A DNA stretch of 64,000 nt from Sipunculus nudus (lineage: Eukaryota > Annelida > Sipuncula > Golfingiida > Sipunculidae): NCBI GenBank assembly GCA_026874595.1, contig CM049316.1, positions 22,777,839 to 22,841,838 on the forward strand, read 5' to 3'. The notes below the pieces were generated by a model. That model was not told where the DNA came from. It searched no databases and saw only the letters and a program-made list of their open reading frames with translations. Positions 48,421 through 61,032 of the stretch are shown here, in pieces; position 1 is the first letter of the stretch, and every line of letters begins with the position of its first letter. The position numbers and the translations under genes were made by a program.

Positions 48421-49687
48421 TATGCAGATGGACCCGTCTGGGAAGGACCCCACCCCGCAAGGTATCAGCTCTCTTGTCTCACCCCCGGGTACCCATATGA
48501 CCGTGCAGAAAAGAGACCAGCAACAGTACGTAGCCCGAAAATGTAGTCTCATACAGGAAGAATCTATAGAAGAGGACGAGGAGGATATGGACTTTGAGCA
48601 TGAAGTGCACCATGCTCGATCTGAAGATTGCTTATCAGACGATTCTGACTCTAGAAATAGCAATAAGCCGTGTTACAGTGGATCTAGTTCAGCGCCTTCG
48701 CAAGGACGGAGGGGCGGGGCTATGAAGCCCTTGCAATCAGTTCGTAGTTCACCTCAGCTTTTAAACCAAATTCACGAAGAAGGGGAGTCAGAGGAAGATG
48801 ATATTTTACCAAAAAAGTTAAGCTCGCCACGTTTCCTGCACGCTCGCCAGTCAATATCATCCCCCAGTGATCCTACACGTAAAAAACGGTTCACCGCCAA
48901 ACACAGAGGTACCAGTTGCAGCAGTTCTGATGCCAGTGACACTGATGACACAGACACACGTCGACGTAAAGAAAAATTAAAGCACCGCTTCCACCGCCGA
49001 GACAGTAGTGATCATTCGAGTGACACAGATGGACCAGGCGGTCCAAGTGTCGGAGCCAGCGGAGGCCGTGCTAAGGCACTAGGTGGATCCCGACATCGGG
49101 GAAGCTCCAACCAGAGTCAACAAGGGAGTAATGCAAAGAGTGCCAACAATGATAACAACAAACATAAAAGTTCCAAAGAACGTAAGCAAAGTGGCTTCAC
49201 CAAGCAGAACCTAGGAAATTTGACTTTGAGCATGAAAGATGAGAACGTACCTCCAGAGCTTGCGCGGAAGATCAGTAATATCAGTGTTGGATCAGGGGTA
49301 TCAAACTTGAGTTTATCTAGCTTAACTAGTCGAAGTAGTAAATACTTGAGTCCCCGACATGGGACTGAGGAGTCGCTTAATAAAGATATTGAAGCTATGA
49401 ATGAAGAAAATAAGGCCAGAACTCGTGTGATACATGTACGATCCAAAGAATTTAGTGATTTGATGGATAAATTCCGACCGGGCAGCACTGAACGAGATGA
49501 CACCTCGTCTACAAGTTCCAAGGGCAATGGGGCCAAGCTGCGTCGCCGTGCCAAAGAACGCCAAAAGATGGACATTAACCGCAATGAAAATGGTGTAAAA
49601 AAGGAACATGTCAACATGGACGAGAGTATAGAGGTCGCTGCGGCACACACTCAGGTACCTAGGACAAAATGCTGCTGTGTGGTCTAA
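48421..49687 (+). CDS. SNRK: SNRK terminal coding exon: regulatory tail and prenylation-type C-terminus
   Basis: 1267 nt after the acceptor 'ctcattgcag', in frame with the upstream exons; the first base completes Arg (CG|T) or Cys (TG|T). The 421 codons from 48422 encode the disordered SNRK tail. Conserved islands, compared with remembered vertebrate SNRK: ARKCSLIQEESIEEDEED (about 38-55, acidic patch), SPQLLNQIHEEGESEEDD (110-127), TSCSSSDASDTDDTDTRRR (164-182) and HRFHRRDSSDHSSD (188-201). A Gln/Asn/Ser-rich stretch and a basic KLRRRAKERQK motif follow. The last residues KCCCVV form a CaaX-type end (CCVV) preceded by extra cysteines. The stop TAA is at 49685-49687. The long minus-strand frames over this exon are shadows of its biased codon use. 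The inner ATG at 48422 follows the splice site and need not be a start. Confidence 0.96.
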
Positions 49688-50450
49688 TAACACTGCTAAC
49701 ACACCGGCATGCTACTAACAACTGCCATATAGGGTTCACTGGCAGAATGTTAACACACAGGGTTAATGTCATAATTAGCACTGACTCTTTTAATCGTTTG
49801 ATGTTAGCATGGATATGCTCATGCCAGGATGTACTGGCACTGAATGGAAACCAGCATGAAGACTGTTGTAATACCAGTAATAAGGTTATTGTGTTAAAAC
49901 TACATCATAATTAACTGACTATAACTGTATAAATATATACACACACACATACACAGGAACCTGCCAATTACAGACACTGGTCGAACTTAGCTTTCCTTGA
50001 TCTTCCTATAATCAAGGACCTCACAAAACTAAGCACCCTCATTATGAGAGACCGTGTATACTAAGTTGCTATGCCCCCTAGTTTATGAATTATGAACAAG
50101 ATTGTATGTGATTGGGCCAAATTCATAAAAGCCAATCAAATCCAGTGAAACAAAAAGTAAACAGTACACAGCAGTCTTGAACTTTCCCAATGCCATATGA
50201 ACAAAAACACATGCATTGAAAACTTGATAGGTTTACAAGCCTTTATATGATTGGTCAGACGAAGTTTTTCTAGCATTTCAAGACTGATCTAAAAATAGCA
50301 ACATTTGTTTTACTCAGTGCACACAGGGAGCGTATGCCAGTCATTTGATTGGTCCAGTTGCCTTGTGCATAATTTATGAGTTGGGAGAGTGACCTGATGA
50401 AGCAAGGCTTCTTGTAAATCACTCAATTTTAGTTTAATGAGAGCCTTGCT

Positions 50451-50468
50451 TATATATATGTATATATG

Positions 50469-50546
<78 letters not shown>
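50451..50546 (+). repeat. (TA)n microsatellite, interrupted
   Basis: About 96 bp of TA with occasional TG. Confidence 0.95.
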
Positions 50547-50547
<1 letters not shown>

Positions 50548-53500
50548 CAATGAACATAATATGTAAGTTCAGATATACATGCATGAGATAAATAAAGAGT
50601 TTGCAGCAGCAGTCAGTTACTTCCAAATACACACAAATATTCAGTAAATTACACACACATACAATGGTGTGATACTGCACATGGTATAATCTCCAGGTTA
50701 TCACATAATAACTGTTACTTACTTTATCTCTTTTAGTTTCATTTCTGAGTCCTTAGTAGAACAAGGGTTATTTTTAGCTGTAACCTGCACACCAAAGGTT
50801 ATCACCAATTTATCTTTGCATGATTGTCTTGTTGCATTTAGAGGGTGTTTAAGAACTTGACAAGTTGTGGTCACTGAACATTTGACCAAATTTTACTTGT
50901 GAATAACCTTAATGAGATGCAAATATATTGAAACTTACTTTTTATTGAGATAGATTGGAGATATAGTATTTTAATCTACCTGCAATGTGTAGGATTTAGA
51001 TCTTCATCTGTCATGATAAAAAAATAAATTGTCCCTGGCTTGGTTGAGTCTTTTAAATGTATTATAAAGAGAATAAAACAACTTCCTAGTTATAAGATTT
51101 TCAGTGAAACTTGATCTATTCTGCGCTTGGTCAAAAAGAATTCATTGTAACAAAAAATGAGAAAGTAAAAGGAGTTTGCATGAAGTCCTGAATGAAGAGA
51201 TTCAAATATAAAATTTTAAAAGCTTTGGTTATTTAATATATCATTGGTTATAAAAGAGATTCCTCGTGGTAGTCAAAAGTGTTAACAAGCGAACCCTCTG
51301 CTGGTAGTGGTTTTACGGTACTCAAAACCAAACTTCTTCCAGTTTTGCAGTGAGGGACTGCCGGGACTACTTGTTTCAACTGTCATACTTTAAAATCAAC
51401 ATTTGTCACATGCTTATTACTTTTCCAATGAATCCTTTATACAAAAACACCAATGTTTATGTAATTTGCCTGGAAACAATTTTTATTCAACATATTTGAA
51501 CAGGTCATATTACGCTCTTCACTACATTTATATCTGTGCCATCTGTGTATATAGAAAGGCTGGTGCATTGTGGGCCATATATTCCTAAGCCCCAAAAACC
51601 CCTTAATAGCAGCGTTGTTCTCTTACTAGTTTGATTTTGTGCAGTTTGTTTACAAGCAGGGGCCACATACTTATATAAATAATTGGAAATAGTTGGAATA
51701 TTAATTTGATTCTTTAAGTGAATATACTGAATTCATATATACCGTAAAGATATTCCTATAAAGAGTGATAATTCTCAGATTTCATTACTGTTCTTAAATT
51801 GACTTCTTTAGTTTAGAAACTAACCAGCCTACATGTTAAATGTTTGAATATTGAGGCTTTATTCTGGTGGATTTCCCGACATTAGTTTTATCAGTTTTGG
51901 ATCCTTGTGCACATATTCTCAAAGAGTTACTAGTATATCTGAGAAAAATTCATTTAAAAAATGCATCTGTACTCAGTGGCTCTGTGGTTGTGCTGCCCTC
52001 TTTTGGAGAGTTGTTGAATTAAAGACATGAACCTCTGGTGTTTCAGTTTGTGTGATATTAAAGTCATTTTTATATGGTTTATCTTGTAAACATGATAGGA
52101 GATGAATGCATTTAATTCATGAATCCTGCAGGAAAGAAATATATATATATTACTATTGCACTTTAAACCACCCCAGGGCATGTTTTAGTTATTTATACAT
52201 GAATGTTAATGATGCTGATATAAGTTCAACATTGTAGGACATTGTTTTAAATTTTCTAGTTGCATGCATAGCAAGCTTTATAACAGTTTAAGGAATACCA
52301 CAGAATAAATACATTAGGTGCTAAGTTGGTGTATATTGAACAAAATCACAGTTAAAACAGCGGAATCATTTTGCTTATTCCATGTGTACAAGTGTTTATT
52401 GTTTACAGGGTACAAGTGTAGACCATCATGAATATAGACACCATATTTATTTTAAAAGTTTGACAATGTAATTTTCATTATTTTTATAACCTTGCAAATA
52501 TTGCTTCATTATCCGTTATTTCGATCGTTTTATTATTTACCTGATAGATTTACAGTTTTTGTCCTGTGACAGTTTTTAAGAGCACAGTAATAAAGTTTTA
52601 TCATTTGAAAATTAAGCTTCAGGTTATAATGTAATAAAGACTCTGGCAAGCATATATAATGACTTACTGGGATTAACTTAAAACACTGTCACACATATGC
52701 ATAGTTATTACACACACACACACATGTAAAGAGTAGTTCAGATTAAATAAGGGTAATGCGTTTATCAATTTAGATGTATGATCCATCAGAATGAAAGAAC
52801 TTTCTTTGAACCATCCATTTGCAGGGACTTCATGATGATACAAACATGCAAGTATAGTTCAGAGTTGACAGTTCAGGAGATATTCAAATGATGAACAGCA
52901 CATACACAGTTATGTATATGTGTGTCTGTTGCATTATGATCTATTTTCTTACTCATAATGGGCATTAATTAGCATCTCTGGTGCATTTTCATACAGGGTT
53001 GTGACATGGTGTATGTTTGTCTAGTTAGTTCCTAGTGCTAATTAGTTTATGGCAGTATCAACTACTATGTTAGCAGTGAATGATTTTAAGCTAAACTCTT
53101 CTGATGGATAAACAAACTTACAGGGGTCCTCTTTAAGTTAGCCTTGAATACAGTAGGCATTTATACTGGACTGGTTAGCCTAACGCGAGTCATGATACAA
53201 GCCATATTGGGGAATGCACTGCAAAGGTCATTCAACCTGTTGAATTGCTATTTTGGTAAGCAGCCGATTCTCATCCCATTAGGCAATGAGTGATGATTAA
53301 ACAAAAAACTATACATGTGAACCCATGAATCAAACTGAGAATCCATCTCTATGGTAACAAGTAATTTCCTGTATCATGTACAAGTCGGCTGCCATCCAGT
53401 AACCTGTGCGACCCATGCTTTTATTCATGTGGTCAGAAATTGAACAGGCATGCAGAGGGATTTACCAAAATGCTGAGTTAAAACAAAAAATTTCTTGCTC

Positions 53501-53821
53501 ACGGTAGGTGTTGTTAGAAAGTATACTAAAAAAAGCTAGCAATTGTTCTGTTTTATGTTAAGTGACAGTGTACTTGTAGGCCATGAGGTGTCAACAATGA
53601 CTGAAATATTTGCATCCTCATTGAGCTTTACAGTGCAGTCTTCAATGCAACATGTACAGGCACTCTGACGCTGGTAGGATCAGAAGGCTGAAATGGCTCT
53701 GTCTTTGTGTACAGTGATGGGCAGAGCTTCAGTTTCTGGAGCCCCAGTTTCTGTTGAATCGTATGGCATAAGTTTCCCTTACCCAGGACTCTCTGCATCA
53801 GCTACAGTATAAATACTGTGG

Positions 53822-54276
53822 TTGGCTTCATATTCGCAAGATTGAAATTTTGCAATTTCCACTTTTTCATTGTTTTGTGAAGGAACTATTTTCATAATCT
53901 CATCATACATTAAACTACAAAGGTTATATTCTTTATGGTCTGAATTTTTCAACATGCTGGCAAAAATCTTTACAATTACAAAAGGATCTAGATATCAATT
54001 GATTAGTGAGTATAAAATTCTTGTTCATTTCAAGTAGATAATGTAATAGATCTCATGTTATTCATAATATAAACATGTTATTTACAGATAATAACATAAA
54101 AGGTCTGTTAATATTAATTATATTAAACTTCTGCCTATAACTTAGGGCATATTTAATGTATACAAGATATGTAGATTGGGCGTTCAACTCTTGAAGGTTT
54201 TATTTTCGAGATAATTCCCCTTTCGCGAATTTTATGAATTTGAAACCCTAACAAACAAAAAGCAAGCCACAGTATT
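53822..54276. mobile_element. MITE-like element with TA target site (455 bp)
   Basis: Left end TA|AATACTGTGGTTGGCTT and right end AAGCAAGCCACAGTATT|TA are inverted copies (about 15 of 17 bases). TA on both sides fits Tc1/mariner-type insertion. The interior is AT-rich with 'ttcgcaagattgaaatttt' near the left and 'ttcgcgaattttatgaattt' near the right. No coding. Confidence 0.6.
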
Positions 54277-54447
54277 TAAAGATTTATCATTACGCTAATG
54301 CTAATACCACTGGATGCTTGCATAAAAATAACAAGTCTAAGGGATATACATGCATATGTATGCACTTATTTTTTGGGGGGGGGGGAAATAATGGAATAAA
54401 GAAGCTAGTAAACCGTTTTGTCCCCTCACCCCCATGGTTAGTGTGTA

Positions 54448-54811
54448 CTGTAAATCCTGTTTTCTTCGCCGCGGCCTTAAAAACAAACTCGAAATCTAAA
54501 ATCTCAATTTTTTTTTCTGAACTCAGGATGCTGCTTTAAATAGATGGTTTATCATAAATGAACTGTGAGAAGAACTCTCTCCCAGACACAGTGCTCCTTT
54601 GGACGATAATAGGAGATCAAGCACACCACAGAGGAAATACTCTTTGTAGTCACAGAATTATTGTATAAATTGTATAGTCTAAATGTTTATATAAAATATA
54701 TAATTTATATATTTTGGGTATTTGGACCTTAGTGGAGCTCCTTTAAGATACCTTGCAAACTCAGGGTGCGGCTATAAATAGACGTGCGGCCATTAAAAAC
54801 AGGATTTACGG
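54448..54811. mobile_element. MITE-like element with TA target site (364 bp)
   Basis: Left end TA|CTGTAAATCCTGTTTTC and right end AAAAACAGGATTTACGG|TA form inverted repeats of about 17 bp with two mismatches. Both sides keep TA. 'gccgcggcc' near the left arm and 'gtgcggcc' near the right arm extend the imperfect inverted repeat. Confidence 0.65.
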
Positions 54812-57486
54812 TATTTGTGTATATATGTCTCTTTGCAAAAGACAGTCATTTCATAGTTCAGGGAGATACATGGTTACCCTGACAGCATCACTGTGGCTGA
54901 ACTACTGATAATCTTTAGATCCAGTAATTCCTGTAGGCTGCCAGAGGTGACACCAAGTGCATTTGTCTCACTGCCTGAAACCAGAAACAGTTCTGCAGGT
55001 GCTTCCATCTGGTGGACAATTTCATGATTAACTCAACCACAATTGTAGATATATTACTTGACTTTCCTGGATGCTCGAAATTAATTCCTCAAACTGATAC
55101 ACTGCTTCTGTCATGCCAGTGAGCCAACACAACCATCACAGTCACTATTTCATAGAATATACTGAAAACATTGAAGGTTGAATCACAGCATATTTTGGCA
55201 TCATGGTTTCATGAGCATCACAATTAGTATTTGTATATTTTATGATAATTTGCAATAGAATTTGCAAATAGGAATGAGGCCATGATAAATTGTAAATACT
55301 ACAGTAATAAGGCGTTTGTTTTCATTGGTGCTAAGGATTCAGTTTAATATTTGTGGTAGCAGGATTAGACCTGCACACAAGACAGAAGTTCACTGCCAAT
55401 TATTGTTTTCCCATCATTAGATAGTATGGATATTATGCCTTTATCCTTTTCAATTAAAATCATTTTAATATTATTTAAAATTATAGTTTCCTCATAATCA
55501 TCCTCAGAGAGAAGCCAGACTCATAATTTTGCAAAATATTTTCACAGCAATATATCTTAAGAAATGGACTAATTGGTAGGAAGTGCAGAGGTTAATATTT
55601 GGGCATTAAAGGGTCCAGTTGAATTACATTGACTAAATGTATAGGGGGTACGTTATCACAACATTCACAGCAATGTCTGTATTTATTCTAAACTGAACTA
55701 ATGGGCTGTAGATATGATTCCTGTGGAAATGACAGGGTAAATATCTTTTAAAGTATTTGTTGTTTTGATGCTAATTAGAATTTACAGCAATACACTGTAT
55801 TTTAAAACAGTTAACTATTAATTAATATCCTTTGGGCATTCAAGAAACATCACCAAAGACTTAATGATGGAAATAATGCTGTCATTATAGATGTTATGAA
55901 GATATAAGATAGTATATATGGTTATTATTTGATCGGTCATATACTGGGTGGTCATGTAGTCAAAATTATGCAGTTGATTTTAGTTCACACCAGCACCATT
56001 TGTAAGAAAATTCACAAATTTGACTAAAATGACATTTTTTCTTCTCGACAATAGTTGAAATTCTGAACTTTTTAACAGGGCAGGATAGGTAAACTTTACT
56101 GACTTCATCTTTGAAGAGCATTTTCTTTGAATAATGGTAAACATCAGGTTACTTTGCAAATTCTAAATGTGGTACTGCCAGGTTACAAAACTGATTAAGG
56201 AAACAGTTGTTGAAATCATCTATAACATATATGAATATCATGTAAAAAAAAAAAATCCTGAAAATGTGGTCTAGGGATGAGACAAGGGGGTTCAGAGAAG
56301 GGTCATTGTTGGGGTAATAGCTGAACATGCCAGAACAGTTCCTTTCTGTGTGTGACTATCCTGCATATATTAGCTTAATTTAAACTTGTGAATGATTTTA
56401 TTTTGTATAGCTTTGTGGGCTTATACATAAACTGTACATAGCTGATGTAGTTTGCATGAGCTTATATATTCAGACTTATATATATATCACATTTAGCATC
56501 TGTACATAATACATGAGAGAGACACAGCTGTATTTTAGTCAGAATGGCCCTAAATGATGAGTAGTGAATGAGTAAGTATATATAATTATAAATGTATAGA
56601 TAAATATCCATATAGACATGTACACTGAACCTGTATGCTGGTCAAACAGGGCTGGACCCTGTGTAACACGTTATGAAATTTATGTATATATATGTACATC
56701 GTTAAGTATATTATTAGTGCCAGGTACCTTTGCGTTATTTATCTTGTGTTTTTCTAACAATACCTCAAATTCTTGAGGCCATTTTAATTTTTTATTAAAT
56801 TGTTTGCCTACTTTAATGTTTTGTCAGAATAGGTAGCTACAATACATGAGACGATTAATCCAGATTACTGCACAGTTTTAATACATATTTACCCATATTT
56901 TCTTATAGTTTTAGATTTTTTTCAGCACCAGATTTAAATTTTAATATTGTATTAATAATTCATGGGCTTTTAGGTATTTAAGAGCATATAGACCAGCAAT
57001 TAGACTTGAAAGATGAATGAATATACCCAAATATACCTACACTCCTCAATAGATTAAATACAGTAAAACCTCTGTATTACAAACAGTGGCCAAATTTCTT
57101 TCATTATAAGTTTAGAGTATGGCATATCTGTAATTTGGTTATACTTGTGTCATAATATTTAAAACTCATGTTTATCATGAGGGATATTGCGATGTTTTAT
57201 TGTGGACAGTGGGTATACCTATCCGTCTGTCCACAACAGAGGTAATACAGCCAAGTGCTTGTGGGTATGACTTGTATCTGCTATGATAATGACATCTTTA
57301 TATTATGGAAACTGGTTATACCAGTAATCTGCCACTAATAGTATCAATGTCAGGGTAAAGATATAACAAATCCTCCCTCTTGTGAACAGTGCTGAAACAA
57401 CCTTAACTGTCTCTAGTAGAGAGCATATATTGTCCATAATAATAGAGTAACACACAAACATGTACATATATACCGGTAACTAACAT

Positions 57487-57504
57487 TTATATATATATAT
57501 ATAT
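57487..57504 (+). repeat. (TA)n microsatellite, short
   Basis: About 9 TA units. Confidence 0.8.
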
Positions 57505-57978
57505 ACTGAATGTATATTAACAGACAAATCATAACAGAACCAAAGAAAACTAATATTTTTCTAGTTGCCACACAGAGGTTAGTGTATTCATAGTATATTT
57601 GGGTAAGATTGTATATTCTCATATAATACACCTGTTCTATTGATAGTGTCAGGGATCCTTATGTTCATATACCACATACTATATTATCCTTACCACTGTT
57701 ATAATACAGTAATTAGTATATATAAGTGTGTGTTAGTGTTTACAATAAAACTGTGCATATGTGAGATTGTCCCCAGGGAGTGCAGACATACTTAAAATAA
57801 AAACATTATGTAATCGTTAAACATACATCAGTCATATATACTGTTTAGTCATGTGCATAAAGATAGCAACCAAAGTGCATGCCAGTATCACAGATTTATA
57901 TATAAATGAGTTGTGTAAGAGTTGTATATATCTAACCTTGCATGGATCCCCTAACCCATGCTGCACCATCTAATGTAG

Positions 57979-57984
57979 AATAAA
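57979..57984 (+). terminator. Poly(A) signal candidate with GU-rich downstream element
   Basis: AATAAA followed by 'atgagttctgttgaatttt' and 'gtgtgtgttcattgtgtg'. This is the best-formed cleavage/polyadenylation context downstream of the SNRK stop. Strand follows the gene. Confidence 0.5.
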
Positions 57985-58110
57985 ATGAGTTCTGTTGAAT
58001 TTTGTGTGTGTTCATTGTGTGATTTATCTATCACCGGCCAATCGTCAATCACCCTTTCAGTCACTGTTTCCCACCAGTCTCTCATATATTATGCAAGTTC
58101 TCTGTAGACT

Positions 58111-58425
58111 AAGGGGGGGGGGGGGGGGGGTAGAGCACAGGACTTAAAGCCAGGAGACTGCTAATTCCAATCTCAGTGGAGTAATAATATTTCTCACGGT
58201 CAGCCCCCATCCTGGAAGAGCACTCTGTAGGCTTAATGAATGGGAAGGTTGTGCCCCAGAGTCCAGTTTCACTTACAAGATGGGTGTGCCCTTTGGGGGT
58301 TTCTCCTTGTTATGACACTTATTAAAGAGGGGGGGGGGGGGTGGGTTGATTACACACCCAGAATCCACAGGTACAAGACACTAAGCCTGAATGACAAGTA
58401 CATAAATATCTGTAATATTTAGAAA
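58111..58425 (+). mobile_element. tRNA-derived SINE, copy 4, with G-run in the head
   Basis: The body matches the other copies ('tagagcacaggacttaaagc', 'gagcactctgtaggcttaat', 'gtgccctttgggggtttctc'). The A-box part is replaced by a G homopolymer (58113-58130), and a second G-run (about 58329-58340) interrupts the body. The B-box-like 'ctaattccaatctcag' is weak. Confidence 0.65.
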
Positions 58426-58569
58426 ATTAACCAGAATCCTTAAAAATCCTTAATATTTACAAATTTGCAGTTCAGTCCTAGTTTTATAGCTAGTGAATGC
58501 TGATTAGAGTTATTTGAACTGAAAAGTCAGACTGCTTGGCTGCTCAGTGTAGTCTCAATCCCTATTTTT

Positions 58570-60334
58570 AGCTCAGCTGACTGTAAGTCATCTGAGCTAT
58601 AGCAATAGCCTTTGTCCGTCATGCCATCCGGCCGTCTGTCCGTTAACAGTGACAAATCGTAACTGCTTGACCTGGAATCTTCTCACTTTACATCCAGGGA
58701 GGTCCATGAAAAATCTCCATGAAAACCTGGAATTAGGTCTCTGTTACCCATATTCTTCGAGCTATGGGGCTCCGAAGTACCCCACAGAATAATGGAAAAT
58801 TTGATACGAAAGCTCAAGTATCTGAACAACTAATGCATTGATCACCATGATTCATGATTCTTTGCATAGATATTGGTCATGGAATGTTTCATCAGTTTCT
58901 GCAGACTGGTGGCGCCATCTGTATTTTTTTTTATTTTTACGAATTTTTTTCTCTATTTTTGAGACCTCAAAAGATGCGGTCATCTTTCAACAGGGCACAA
59001 ATCGTAACAACTGGACCTAGAATCTTCTCTCTTTACATCCAGGGAGGTCCATGAAAAGTCTCCTTGGAAACCTATAATTCAATGTCTGTTACACATATTC
59101 TTCGAGCTATGGGGCTCTGAAGTACCTCCCAGAATAAAAGAAAATTTGAAACAAAAGCTCCAGTATCTGAACAACTAATGCATTGATCACCATGATTCTT
59201 TGCATGGATATCGATCATGGAATGTTTCATCAGTTTCTGCAGTCTGGTGGCTCCACCTGTATTTTTTCGATTTTTACCAATTTTTTTCTCTAATCTTTAG
59301 ACCTCTTAGAAGCATTCATCTGTTAACAGGGCACAAATCCTAACCACTGGACGTGGAATCTTCTTACTTGACATCCAGAGAGATCCATGAAAAGTCTCAT
59401 GCGAAACCTGAAATTAGGTCTCTGTTACTCATATTCTCCAAGCTATGGGGCTCAGAAACGCCCCCAAGAATAATTAAAAATATGATATAATGCTCCATTA
59501 TCTGAACAACTAATGCATTTATCACCATGATTCTTTGCATGCATATTGATCATGGAGTCTTTCATTAGATCCTGCAGACTGGTGGCGCCACCTGTATTTT
59601 TTAAAAATTTAACCCTTTTTATTTTTATTTTTGAGACCTTTACAGATGTGGTTGTCCGTTAACAAGGCCCAAATTTTAACCATTGGCCCTAGAATCTTCT
59701 AACTTGACATCCAGGGAGGTCTGTGAAAAATATCCTTGGAAACTTGAATTTAGGTCTCGGTTACCCATTTTCCCTGAGCAATGGGGCTTATAAGCACCCC
59801 CCAGCATAATTAATAATTTGATACCAAGCAGGGCAATAATCATAACCATTGGACCTGAAAACTTCTAACTTAAAATCCAGGGAGGTCCATGAAAAGTCTC
59901 CTAGGAAACGTGAAATTACGTCTCTGTCACCCATATTTTCTAAGCTATGGGGCTTATAAGCAACCCGCAGAATAACTGAAAATTTAAAACCAAAGTAGGG
60001 CACAAATCATAACCATTTTTGCCAAGAATCTTCTTACTTGATATCCTGAGATATCCTCAAAAGTTCTCCCCAGAAACGTGAAATTCGGTCATTGTGACCT
60101 ATATTCTCAGGGTTTTGGGGTTTGTTTGAGCACCCCAGAAATAATGCAAAATACACACAAATTGCCAGATTCAGGAAAGGCTGGTTAGATTGTCATCTAA
60201 TTTGTTGTGCTTATGGGTCTTGATGAACTTAAGCTAATATACATGAACAATGATGCCACCTACATTATCTTAATTAGTTGCCTGCGCAAGGACATGTCAG
60301 TCGGCTGAGCTTCATGACCCATGGGTCACTTGTT
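58570..60334 (+). mobile_element. Helentron-like element family A2, full copy
   Basis: 5' hairpin AGCTCAGCTGACTGTAAGTC / ATCTGAGCT. Satellite units of about 335 bp are marked by GGTGGCGCCA(T/C)C at about 58909 and 59580 and a decayed GGTGGCTCCACC at about 59245, with 'ctgttaacagggcacaaatc' in each. The 3' end has 'cggctgagc', the 14-bp palindrome TGACCCATGGGTCA and CTTGTT. Non-coding. Confidence 0.8.
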
Positions 60335-60664
60335 TCTCACAAATTATCTTCTCTCCCATGCAGTCCCCTAAGTCTTATCATGTGACTGTCTCAAGTGATC
60401 TTGGTCAACTTTGTAAATTAACCAGCAAGGGATGTGACGTCAGTCATCTGCATGAACATGTTTTTTTTTTTTATCAGAACCATCACCAGTCCTCAGAAAT
60501 ATTATGACTAATACAGAGAGGGGTCCCTCTTAACATGCACTCTGAGTAAGCCAGAATTCACAAATTTTACAAATAAGCAGGGCTTTCTGAATCCCTGATA
60601 TTGTCCATGCATGCTCATCATATTTAACACAGTTATAATGTCCATAATTATCATATCTCTGACA

Positions 60665-61000
60665 CAGCAAAGTTTATATTAAAGGGGCCTGTTCTGATAT
60701 CTGACGTTTATTAAATAATGATAATTCCCTGGACATATAAGATTAAGCCAACAAGTGCAGATCCCACACTCCACAGTCTGTCCATTTTGTTTACTGATAT
60801 TTCCATGTGTTTATAAGCTGTGTGGGGGGCTGGACAAAGTGGCCACCAGTCATAACCAAAACATGTCAATGAAGGACATGGGGGGGGGGGGGGGGGGGTA
60901 ATTGTACCAATGGGAGTTTTGCAAATGACAAAAGATTCTTCATATATTTTCACCATTCAACTACATCATGAGTTTGTGACATCTACCTCCTGCACAGTCA
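60665..61000 (+). repeat. Unnamed interspersed repeat, family E, copy 3 (partial)
   Basis: 'aaaggggcctgttctgatatctgac', 'tccatgtgtttataagctgt', a G homopolymer (60879-60898) and 'gagttttgcaaatgac' follow the order of 6775-7240 and 35515-35925. Confidence 0.5.
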
Positions 61001-61032
61001 AACACCTCTGGTAACCTGCTTTCTCAGTTTTT

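Larger units (their letters stand above)
49688..58005 (+). other. Probable SNRK 3' UTR / downstream noncoding region
   Basis: AT-rich, with no coding frame, and free of the A, B, SINE and C-E repeat families that crowd the introns. It contains a long (TA)n tract and two TA-flanked MITEs. Candidate AATAAA signals: 52589-52594, 52633-52638, 57744-57749 and 57979-57984. The last is followed within about 15-45 nt by 'gttgaattttgtgtgtgttc', a typical GU-rich cleavage element, and SINE sequence begins about 125 bp further on. The true 3' end(s) cannot be fixed without transcripts. Several signals suggest alternative polyadenylation. Confidence 0.45.

Noticed and set aside
49117-49650. 177-codon minus-strand frame (and a 126-codon one at 49322-49702)
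   Set aside because: Antisense shadows of the SNRK tail exon, produced by its Ser/Arg/Asp-rich codons. No independent signals.
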